The position numbers were made by a program, and so were the translations under genes. The notes beneath the pieces are model-generated. The model searched no databases, was not told the DNA's origin, and worked only from the letters and a program-made list of their open reading frames with translations. Shown here piece by piece: positions 44,830 through 51,714 of a stretch of DNA of 64,000 nucleotides. Within the stretch, counting starts at the first letter, position 1. Each line of letters begins with the position of its first letter. Origin of the DNA: Chitinophagales bacterium (lineage in GTDB: Bacteria > Bacteroidota > Bacteroidia > Chitinophagales > Chitinophagaceae); contig JAFLBM010000001.1 in NCBI GenBank assembly GCA_017303455.1, positions 147,449-211,448 on the forward strand, read 5' to 3'.

Positions 44830-47800
44830 ATGAGTACAGAAGGTAAAAAAGGAAATGTTAGCAGCACCCCTTCAGGGGTTGGGGGCATGGAATACCAATT
44901 CAGGGATATTGAAAAGAAATGGCAGGAAGAATGGAAAATAGCCAACGCCTATAAAGTGGGCAATGATTTCAGCAAACCCAAGTATTATGTGCTCGATATG
45001 TTTCCTTATCCAAGCGGGGCCGGATTGCATGTGGGCCACCCGCTGGGTTATATCGCTTCGGATATTTACAGCCGCTACAAAAGACTGAAAGGATTCAATG
45101 TGTTGCACCCGATGGGCTTTGACAGTTTTGGTTTGCCTGCGGAACAGTATGCACTCGATACCGGCCAGCACCCGGCAGAAACCACGAAGAAGAATATTGC
45201 TACATTCAAATCGCAATTAGACAATATCGGCTTTTGCTACGACTGGAGCCGCGAAGTGCAAACCAGCGACCCGAACTATTACAAATGGACGCAATGGATC
45301 TTTTTGCAATTGTTCAACAGTTATTATGATAAAAAGGAGAATAAGGCAAAACCGATTACTGAACTGGTAAAGAAATTTGAAACAGAAGGGAGTCAGTCCA
45401 TGGACTTTACTGCTGACGAATGGAAAGCCTTTCATGAAGCACAGCAGCAAAGCATCCTGATGGACCATCGTCTTGCTTTCAGTAAATACGGTGAAGTGAA
45501 CTGGTGCGAAGCACTGGGCACGGTGCTGGCGAATGATGAAGTGGTGAATGGCGTAAGTGAAAGAGGTGGTTTCCCGGTGGAGAAAAAGAAAATGCGGCAA
45601 TGGTATTTGCGCATTACGGCCTATGCAGATCGTTTGCTGGAAGGATTGGAGACAGTTGATTTCAGCGACAGCATGAAAGAGATGCAGCGCAACTGGATTG
45701 GCAAATCGCAGGGAGCTGAAATCGATTTCAGGATCAGGATCGGGGAAGCGGAAGAAAGCAAAGAAATTATTTACCAGGACCAGTCAGTAGTTGTTGAATA
45801 TACAGGTGCTACTGAATCTGAAAGCGAGGAAGTGCTGACAGTTTATACCACGAGACCCGATACTATTTTCGGGGTTGACTTTATGGTTGTGGCCCCCGAA
45901 CATGAACTGGTGGCCGAAATAACAACGCCTGAACAAAAAGAAGCGATTGATCAATACCTGCACTATGTAAAAAGCAGGAGCGACCGGGAGCGACAGTCCG
46001 AAGTGAAACAGATCACCGGTTGTTTTACCGGTTCCTATGCTATCAATCCTTTTGATGGCCGGCGGATACCGATCTGGATCGCCGAATATGTACTGGCCGG
46101 TTATGGCACCGGGGCTATTATGGCCGTGCCCTGTGGTGACCAACGTGACTTTGCCTTCGCCCAACATTTTAATATACCTATCACCAATATCATTGGTGAA
46201 CATTTCAATGGCGAAGAAGCCAATCCCACCAAAGAAGCGACCTTACAAAACAGCGGCTTCTTAAATGGTCTGCTGATGAAAGATGCGATTGGTGTGGCGA
46301 TTAATAAAATTGAAGAACTGGGTATCGGCAAGCGGCAGGTGAATTATAAAATGCGGGATGCCGGTTTCAGTCGTCAGCGTTACTGGGGCGAACCTTTTCC
46401 TATTGTTTGGAAAAATGGAATTGCCTATCCGTTAGATGAAAAAGAATTACCGTTGCAGTTACCGCATGTGGAAAGCTACAAACCCGGGCCCGAAGGCCAG
46501 GGACCTTTAGCCAATATTCCGGACTGGATCAACCAGTTTGGGGCAGAGAATGGCGGGCTTGAAACGAGTACGATGCCCGGCTATGCCGGTTCGTCCTGGT
46601 ATTTTTTGCGGTATATGGACCCGCAGAATGCTGAAACATTCTGCGACAGGAAATTATCGGATTACTGGAACCAGGTGGACCTATACATTGGCGGCACCGA
46701 ACATGCTGTAGGTCATTTATTGTATAGCCGCATGTGGACCAAAGTATTGTTTGATCTTGGTTATATCGGGCATGAGGAGCCGTATAAACGATTGGTGAAC
46801 CAGGGAATGATACAGGGGAGCAGCAGGTTTGTGTATAGGGTGAACGTGGATGGAATAGAAAGACTCTTATATGATTTTTTACAGGAGAATTTCAGTGATT
46901 ATAAATTTATTACTGGTGTTTTTGATGAGCCGCCCGTTTTTGATTTTAGGGGAACATATAAAGGGAAGAATTATTTTATAGAGATATCCAATCACAGAAA
47001 CCTTCAAAGAAAGGCAAAAGAGTATTATTCAAAGGTCATAGAAGATAAAGATTCAGTAAGCATATTTATAAGTAATAGTGAATTTATCAAACAAAGAAGT
47101 TCGGGGAATGCTAAAAAGTGGTTTGAAGACATATTGAATAATCAGAAAAACTACCTTTCGCAATCACAGGATAATGCAATGTTATTTATCACTAAGAGTG
47201 AAGCAGAAAAGTGGGATGAAGGGCGGTTTGACTCTATTCATGTAGATGTAAATATTGTCGATGGTGTTGAATTAAATATTGAAGCATTCAAAAAATGGAG
47301 AGATGAATATGCCGAAGCTGAATTTATCCTTGAGGATGGAAAATATATCTGTGGCTCCGAAGTTGAAAAAATGTCCAAGTCCAAATTCAATACAGTTAAT
47401 CCAGACGTATTAGTGGCTAAATACGGTGCCGACACTTTCCGTATGTACGAAATGTTCCTCGGCCCGGTGGAAATGAGCAAGCCCTGGGACACCAAGGGTA
47501 TTGAAGGGGTACACCGCTTTTTGAAAAAACTCTGGCGGCTCTTCAATGATGAAGTGAAAGGACCTGTATGGACGACAACAGCTCCCTCTCCTGCGGAGAG
47601 GGCGGGGGGAGAGGCCCCTACCGATGCTGAACTGAAAGTATTGCACAAAACCATCAAACAAATTGAAGAGGCAACCGAACGGTTCAGTTTCAATACCGGT
47701 GTCAGTGGTTTTATGATCGCCGTGAATGAACTCACCGAACTGAAATGCCATAAGAAAGAAATACTGGAGCAATTGCTCATCCTGCTCACGCCGTATGCGC

Positions 47801-48084
47801 CGCATATTGCAGAAGAACTCTGGTCGCAACTGGGCAACAGCGGCAGCATCCTGGATGCTACCTACCCGAAATTTGAAGCAAAATATGTAACGGAAAGCAG
47901 CAAGGAATACCCGGTGTCCATCAATGGCAAGACAAGAACCACGATAGATATTGCCCTGGACGCCACGCAGGAAGAAGTGGAGAAACTGGTGCTGGCCAAT
48001 GAGGTGGTGAAGAAATGGATCGAAGGCAAGCCGGTGAAAAAATTCATTTTCGTGAAAGGAAAGATGGTGAATGTGGTAATATAA
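44830..48084 (+). CDS. leuS: Leucyl-tRNA synthetase with large insertion before KMSKS
   Basis: Charges tRNA-Leu. HIGH-type motif HVGH is at 67-70, the editing domain has GTGAIMAVPCGDQRD (Asp kept), KMSKS is at 847-851, and the anticodon-binding domain follows. At 1084 residues it is well above the usual 920-950 for Bacteroidota. The extra length is mainly residues about 674-800 (nt 46849-47229), in the leucine-specific domain position between MIQGSSRFVYRV and IHVDVNIV. That insert is about 31% GC by hand count, against about 47% in flanking lines. Two smaller additions come from GC-rich repeats: an N-terminal extension before the canonical MEYQFRDIEKKW (ATG at 44887), and APSPAERAGGEAP in the linker. 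The ATG at 44830 sits in a better A-rich context than 44887. The frame is open throughout. Confidence 0.93.
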   Translation: MSTEGKKGNVSSTPSGVGGMEYQFRDIEKKWQEEWKIANAYKVGNDFSKPKYYVLDMFPYPSGAGLHVGHPLGYIASDIYSRYKRLKGFNVLHPMGFDSFGLPAEQYALDTGQHPAETTKKNIATFKSQLDNIGFCYDWSREVQTSDPNYYKWTQWIFLQLFNSYYDKKENKAKPITELVKKFETEGSQSMDFTADEWKAFHEAQQQSILMDHRLAFSKYGEVNWCEALGTVLANDEVVNGVSERGGFPVEKKKMRQWYLRITAYADRLLEGLETVDFSDSMKEMQRNWIGKSQGAEIDFRIRIGEAEESKEIIYQDQSVVVEYTGATESESEEVLTVYTTRPDTIFGVDFMVVAPEHELVAEITTPEQKEAIDQYLHYVKSRSDRERQSEVKQITGCFTGSYAINPFDGRRIPIWIAEYVLAGYGTGAIMAVPCGDQRDFAFAQHFNIPITNIIGEHFNGEEANPTKEATLQNSGFLNGLLMKDAIGVAINKIEELGIGKRQVNYKMRDAGFSRQRYWGEPFPIVWKNGIAYPLDEKELPLQLPHVESYKPGPEGQGPLANIPDWINQFGAENGGLETSTMPGYAGSSWYFLRYMDPQNAETFCDRKLSDYWNQVDLYIGGTEHAVGHLLYSRMWTKVLFDLGYIGHEEPYKRLVNQGMIQGSSRFVYRVNVDGIERLLYDFLQENFSDYKFITGVFDEPPVFDFRGTYKGKNYFIEISNHRNLQRKAKEYYSKVIEDKDSVSIFISNSEFIKQRSSGNAKKWFEDILNNQKNYLSQSQDNAMLFITKSEAEKWDEGRFDSIHVDVNIVDGVELNIEAFKKWRDEYAEAEFILEDGKYICGSEVEKMSKSKFNTVNPDVLVAKYGADTFRMYEMFLGPVEMSKPWDTKGIEGVHRFLKKLWRLFNDEVKGPVWTTTAPSPAERAGGEAPTDAELKVLHKTIKQIEEATERFSFNTGVSGFMIAVNELTELKCHKKEILEQLLILLTPYAPHIAEELWSQLGNSGSILDATYPKFEAKYVTESSKEYPVSINGKTRTTIDIALDATQEEVEKLVLANEVVKKWIEGKPVKKFIFVKGKMVNVVI
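44866..44886. repeat. GC-rich hairpin repeat in the leuS N-terminal extension
   Basis: ACCCCT-tc-AGGGGT followed by TGGGGGC, ending at the canonical ATG (44887). It encodes SSTPSGVGG, which is not part of the LeuRS family N-terminus. Confidence 0.5.
46849..47229 (+). other. AT-rich inserted segment within leuS
   Basis: About 127 in-frame codons with roughly 31% GC. The predicted protein has an N-terminal helix (ERLLYDFLQENFSDY), then strands with PPVFDFRGTYKGKNYFIEIS, a helix (LQRKAKEYYSKVIED), and a strand (SVSIFISNSEF). The order is like a PD-(D/E)xK nuclease core (Asp705, Glu718, with Ser720 where Lys is usual). The boundary positions are approximate. Confidence 0.65.
47584..47616. repeat. 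GC-rich palindromic repeat inside leuS
   Basis: CCCTCTCC (47584-47591) pairs with GGAGAGGG (47595-47602), and GGGGGGAGAGGCC follows. It is translated as PSPAERAGGEAP in the linker between catalytic and anticodon-binding domains. It looks like a dispersed intergenic repeat that entered the gene in frame. Confidence 0.6.
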
Positions 48085-48126
48085 ATCCTGTTTATGAGAT
48101 CAACTAACATGTATAAACCCGAACAA

Positions 48127-48630
48127 ATGAAACCAGTCCTGTCGTTACTATTAGCAATGTCCGTTCTTTTTTTATCCTGCGAGGTAAAGATCAAAACGGG
48201 TGAGCCTGAAAAGCAAGCCGGTAAATTCAGGAATGGGATTACCATCAAAGAAAACGGGCTGAAGGTATCCGAAGCGTATCTCGTGTATGATGAGGACGGA
48301 TCGCTGGTTTCGAATGATAATATTACCGATGTGGACAAGAAAGTGCGGCTGATACTGGAGATCAGTGGCTGGCAGGAAGAAAATGGAAAAGTGCTGCTGG
48401 GTGCTTCCGAGAAAGTATCAACGAATGAGGGTGATACTTTTTTGAACAGGGATGATCTTTTTGAATCTTATACGGAGGGGGTGAGTGCAGAAGATGCCAA
48501 ACAAATATCCTTATCCGTAGTTATCTCTAAGGCCGATAAAATTTATGATCATTTCCTGGTGGAGTTCCGGGTTTGGGATAAACGGACCAATAAGGATATT
48601 ACAGGTTCCTATAAACTGCACCTGAAATAA
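48127..48630 (+). CDS. Small lipoprotein of unknown function
   Basis: 167 residues from the ATG at 48127. Upstream in-frame ATGs at 48094 and 48109 would only lengthen the signal region. The signal VLSLLLAMSVLFLSC gives a lipidated Cys18. The mature protein (FRNGITIKENGLKVSEAYLVYDEDGSLV, then KKVRLILEISGWQEENGKVLLGASEKV) is beta-rich with no motif I recognise. The repeated form of a ligand-binding or chaperone-like sandwich is possible but unproven. It starts 43 bases after leuS and has a clear terminator behind it, so it is probably the last gene of the leuS transcript. Confidence 0.83.
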   Translation: MKPVLSLLLAMSVLFLSCEVKIKTGEPEKQAGKFRNGITIKENGLKVSEAYLVYDEDGSLVSNDNITDVDKKVRLILEISGWQEENGKVLLGASEKVSTNEGDTFLNRDDLFESYTEGVSAEDAKQISLSVVISKADKIYDHFLVEFRVWDKRTNKDITGSYKLHLK

Positions 48631-48653
48631 AGAGAACGTTCAACAAGCTATTT

Positions 48654-48680
48654 AAACCTTCCACCGGAAGGTTTTTTTCT
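48654..48680 (+). terminator. Terminator after the small lipoprotein gene
   Basis: AAACCTTCC-accg-GAAGGTTT followed by a T-run. Confidence 0.9.
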
Positions 48681-48735
48681 TTTACAGGGCTAAACAAAAT
48701 GGTTGCTTCCGTGTTTTTATAAAGTAATTTGAACT

Positions 48736-49251
48736 ATGGCATACCCCTCCATTGAATTGATAAACGCATTCCGTAAAACGGCTGAACGATTACGCAACGG
48801 GGCACACTATGCCTGGGGACATCACGGGGCCTGCAATTGTGGTAATTTATTGCAGGTGATCACTCCACTGACGGAAGCAGAGATTTTACACTATGCTCAT
48901 TTGGGAAATGGGGAGTGGACTGAACTGGCGGAAGAATTTTGCGGGGTGAGTAATGCACCGGTCAGTTTGGTTATATCCAAACTGGAACAGGCCGGGTTAA
49001 CACCCACCGATATTCATCATATTGAATACCTCAGTGATAAGCAGGTGTTGCAATACCTGCCCGGTGGTTTTCGCTGGCTGAAACGAAATGTGCGGGAAGA
49101 TGTGATCCTGTATTTTGAAGCTTTTGCGGATATGCTGGAAGAAAAATTGTTAAAGACCGTGACTATTGATATGACAGCCATGATCTCAACTTCTCTAACC
49201 GGGAAAGAGAGAGTGCAGAGTGAAACTGAAGTGTTGCAGGCAGAGTGCTAA
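48736..49251 (+). CDS. Conserved-looking hypothetical protein with HHxxCNCG motif
   Basis: 171 residues, no signal peptide or membrane helix, mostly helical. I do not recognise the family. The notable part is residues 24-36 (HYAWGHHGACNCG), where His24, His29, His30, Cys33 and Cys35 could bind a metal. Then come EAEILHYAHLGNGEWTELAEEFCG and a C-terminal helical region (FADMLEEKLLKTV). The tail (SLTGKERVQSETEVLQAEC) ends in Cys. It lies between two terminators and is monocistronic. A role in metal or redox sensing is only suggested by the His/Cys cluster. Confidence 0.8.
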   Translation: MAYPSIELINAFRKTAERLRNGAHYAWGHHGACNCGNLLQVITPLTEAEILHYAHLGNGEWTELAEEFCGVSNAPVSLVISKLEQAGLTPTDIHHIEYLSDKQVLQYLPGGFRWLKRNVREDVILYFEAFADMLEEKLLKTVTIDMTAMISTSLTGKERVQSETEVLQAEC

Positions 49252-49268
49252 AACTTTCTTTTTCTGAC

Positions 49269-49296
49269 AACCGGTGAAGAACTCACCGGTTTTTTA
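49269..49296 (+). terminator. Terminator after the HHxxCNCG gene
   Basis: AACCGGTGA-agaac-TCACCGGTT followed by TTTTT. It occupies the space where an upstream in-frame ATG (49274) of the next gene lies, so that ATG is not the start. Confidence 0.9.
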
Positions 49297-49309
49297 TATT
49301 GTATTTATT

Positions 49310-50545
49310 ATGCGGTTTGAGTTTGGATTTTATTCTTCCCTGTTGCTGATCTTCTTTGTGCACGGGTTGGTCTATTCGGTTTTATTATACCGGAAAGCCA
49401 TCCGTAATGAAACCCCTTCTGATAAATGGCTGAGTTTATTCTTACTGCTCTGCATCCTTTATATCACGCCCTGGATGGTAGGTTTTGCCGGCTGGTATGA
49501 TAACCAGCCCTACCGGGATATTTTATTCTATGTTCCTTTTCAGCAATTGTTCTTTATCGGCCCGGTCATGTTCTTTTATATTCAAAGTTTACTGAACCCA
49601 TCTTTTCGCTTCGGTAAAAAGGAATGGTTGCATTTAGTACCGGGCTTCTTGTATTTATTGTACAGTATAGCAGCAGTGGTGATTGATAAACTGGTCCTGG
49701 GGGAATATTATTTTTTAGCCAGTGGTGCCGATCCTGATTTCGATACCTGGTACCAGGTTGCCGGGCATCTATCCATGCTCTTTTATTTATTACTCTCCCT
49801 GCGCTATTATAATCTCTATAAAAAACTCATGCTGCAGGTGGTCAGCTATGCCGACCTCATTCTGTTCAAATGGATCAGGAGTTTTTTATATGCTTTTCTC
49901 ATCATGCTGATCATCCGGATAGCTTTTTATATCGCCCCGCTGATCCCGGGTTACATCGAAATGCGGTACATGGGTCCCTGGTGGGGCTACTTTTCTTTTG
50001 CCATTGTGTTTTATTATATCGCTATCACCGGTTATGCCAATTCTATTGAAACAAAAATTCCTTTCAGGTTAAACCTGTTAACATACAAGCCCAGCTTGTT
50101 GTTGCAATATAAAGAAGGTGATACGGTCGGGCCCGACCCGGTGGAAGAAGCAGAAATCATCGGGATCAGTGATCCGCCAACTGAAAAAAGAGACGATGAT
50201 TTTTTACTGGCGGCATGGAAACCAAAGATCATTGCACTGCTGGAACAGGAAAAAGCATGGCAGGACCCTGAATTATCGTTAACACAGGTGGCCCGTCAAT
50301 TGCATACCAATCCTTCCTTATTATCAAAGATCATCAACCAGGGATTCGGGCTCAACTTCAACGATTTTATTAATCACTACCGGATCGAAGCGGTGAAAGA
50401 AATGCTGGGGAAAGGGGAGCATAAGCAGCAGACATTGCTGGGTATCGCTTTTGAATGTGGTTTCAATTCCAAAGCTACGTTTAACCGGGCTTTTAAAAAA
50501 GTAACCGGTCTTAACCCGAAAGAATATATTGCTTCTTTAAAATAG
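49310..50545 (+). CDS. AraC-family regulator with N-terminal multi-helix membrane domain
   Basis: 411 residues. The first 250 hold about seven membrane helices (SSLLLIFFVHGLVYSVLLYR, FFIGPVMFFYIQSLL, FYLLLSLRYYNLY and so on). A cytosolic linker (PVEEAEIIGISDPPTEKRD) follows, and the C-terminal 100 residues are an AraC HTH: LSLTQVARQLHTNPSLLSKIINQGFGLNFNDFINHYRI, then LLGIAFECGFNSKATFNRAFKKVTGLNPKEY. The membrane part probably senses a signal and the HTH binds DNA. Its target may be the DoxX fusion gene downstream, whose start is preceded by a perfect inverted repeat (inference). I chose the ATG at 49310, past the terminator. Confidence 0.92.
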   Translation: MRFEFGFYSSLLLIFFVHGLVYSVLLYRKAIRNETPSDKWLSLFLLLCILYITPWMVGFAGWYDNQPYRDILFYVPFQQLFFIGPVMFFYIQSLLNPSFRFGKKEWLHLVPGFLYLLYSIAAVVIDKLVLGEYYFLASGADPDFDTWYQVAGHLSMLFYLLLSLRYYNLYKKLMLQVVSYADLILFKWIRSFLYAFLIMLIIRIAFYIAPLIPGYIEMRYMGPWWGYFSFAIVFYYIAITGYANSIETKIPFRLNLLTYKPSLLLQYKEGDTVGPDPVEEAEIIGISDPPTEKRDDDFLLAAWKPKIIALLEQEKAWQDPELSLTQVARQLHTNPSLLSKIINQGFGLNFNDFINHYRIEAVKEMLGKGEHKQQTLLGIAFECGFNSKATFNRAFKKVTGLNPKEYIASLK

Positions 50546-50650
50546 ATCAGCTCCAGCTGTTTAGAGAATTTGAACCGGGCAGCTATGATATGAGGCCTTA
50601 TTCTTTGGTCTCAAAATATGATTTGCAGCGACCCGCCTTCCATTGAACCG

Positions 50651-50684
50651 CATTTTTGAGTCATCATTCAATCACTCAAAAATG
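50651..50684. repeat. Perfect 11-bp inverted repeat just before the DoxX fusion gene
   Basis: CATTTTTGAGT (50651-50661) is the exact complement of ACTCAAAAATG (50674-50684), with a 12-base loop. It ends five bases before the ATG at 50690. Either a regulator operator or a hairpin that hides the start site. Confidence 0.65.
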
Positions 50685-50689
50685 TTTTT

Positions 50690-51649
50690 ATGAAAGCACA
50701 ACTTCGCCAGTTCTTTTTTGGCAGCAGCCTCGGGGACAATACTATCCTCAATACCGGTTGGCTGCTTTTCCGTTTGCATATGGGCCTGAGCATTGCTGTC
50801 CATGCCGGATGGCCTAAAATGAATGCCATTGCAGCACCGGGTTGGTTTACCGAACAGGTAGCCGGTCTGGGGTTTACTTTTCCTTCCCCGGGTTTTTGGG
50901 CAGCTATGGCTTCCTGGGGTGAGTTTGTCGGCGGTATCTGTATTGCGCTGGGATTGCTCACCCGGTTTGCTTCGCTGCAATTGGCTTTCCAGTTTTTTGT
51001 GATCTCTTTTTTGTGGTATGATAAACCGGAACCTGTAAGCGGCATGTATTTTCAGCAAACCCTGTTTTGGGGATATGTGCTGCTGGCAGTTGGTGGAAGT
51101 GGTCGGTTTGCAATTGACAGGGCGATATTCAGCAACAGAAAACTAACTATTTCATCACCCGCAAAAGCAGTGGCAGCCTCATTACTCCTGTTGATAGCAA
51201 CTGGAATAAATGCACAAACAGTAACTAAGAAAGATTTTACTGTCCTGGAAGGGCAATGGAAAGGAACACTTACCTACCTGGATTATACCAGCAGTAAAGA
51301 CGAAACCATAAAAACCAACGCCATTGTTGAAGTTAGAAAAGCCAATGTTTTTACACTGGGCTTCTATTATACCGATGAACCAAAGAAAAATGGGAAAGAC
51401 CGCTACAAGATCAATGCAGATGGTACCATGATCAATGACATGAAAGTAATAGAACGAACAGTACAGCCAGGTGGCGGGTTAAAAATTGTATTGGAAAGCA
51501 GGGGCAAAGATGGTAATGACCATAAGCCGGCCACTTTTCATCATGTATTACTGATCGGGCCCGGCCAGTTTTCCATGACCAAACTGGTGCGGTTTGACGG
51601 GGAAGCCAATTTCTTCCGGCGCAATGAATACCTGTTTACCCGGAACTGA
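50690..51649 (+). CDS. DoxX-like membrane protein fused to an exported beta-rich domain
   Basis: 319 residues. The first 145 have four membrane helices in DoxX order (ILNTGWLLFRLHMGLSIAVHAG, FWAAMASWGEFVGGICIALGLL, LQLAFQFFVISFLWY, LFWGYVLLAVGGSGRF). A second hydrophobic segment (AKAVAASLLLLIATGINAQ, about 158-176) reads like a signal peptide with a cleavage site after Ala175. It is followed by a lipocalin-like domain (FTVLEGQWKGTLTYLDYTSSKDE). The latter would lie outside the membrane. The whole frame is open, so this is a true fusion of two units that usually stand alone. The function is unknown; DoxX proteins are linked to redox and sulfur chemistry. Confidence 0.85.
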   Translation: MKAQLRQFFFGSSLGDNTILNTGWLLFRLHMGLSIAVHAGWPKMNAIAAPGWFTEQVAGLGFTFPSPGFWAAMASWGEFVGGICIALGLLTRFASLQLAFQFFVISFLWYDKPEPVSGMYFQQTLFWGYVLLAVGGSGRFAIDRAIFSNRKLTISSPAKAVAASLLLLIATGINAQTVTKKDFTVLEGQWKGTLTYLDYTSSKDETIKTNAIVEVRKANVFTLGFYYTDEPKKNGKDRYKINADGTMINDMKVIERTVQPGGGLKIVLESRGKDGNDHKPATFHHVLLIGPGQFSMTKLVRFDGEANFFRRNEYLFTRN

Positions 51650-51714
51650 TTTTTTACCAGCGGTGATGCTGGCAATGGTTTAGGGTGTAATTTGAAAGCC
51701 CAAAACCATTTTTC

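Noticed and set aside
47238-47849. 203-codon minus-strand frame inside leuS
   Set aside because: Antisense to the KMSKS and anticodon-binding regions, low-complexity Ser-rich translation, no start context.
48703-48731. TTG ... TAATTTG promoter-like words before the HHxxCNCG gene
   Set aside because: One base short of TAnnTTTG and so close to the ATG that the transcript would start at the start codon; not strong enough to list.
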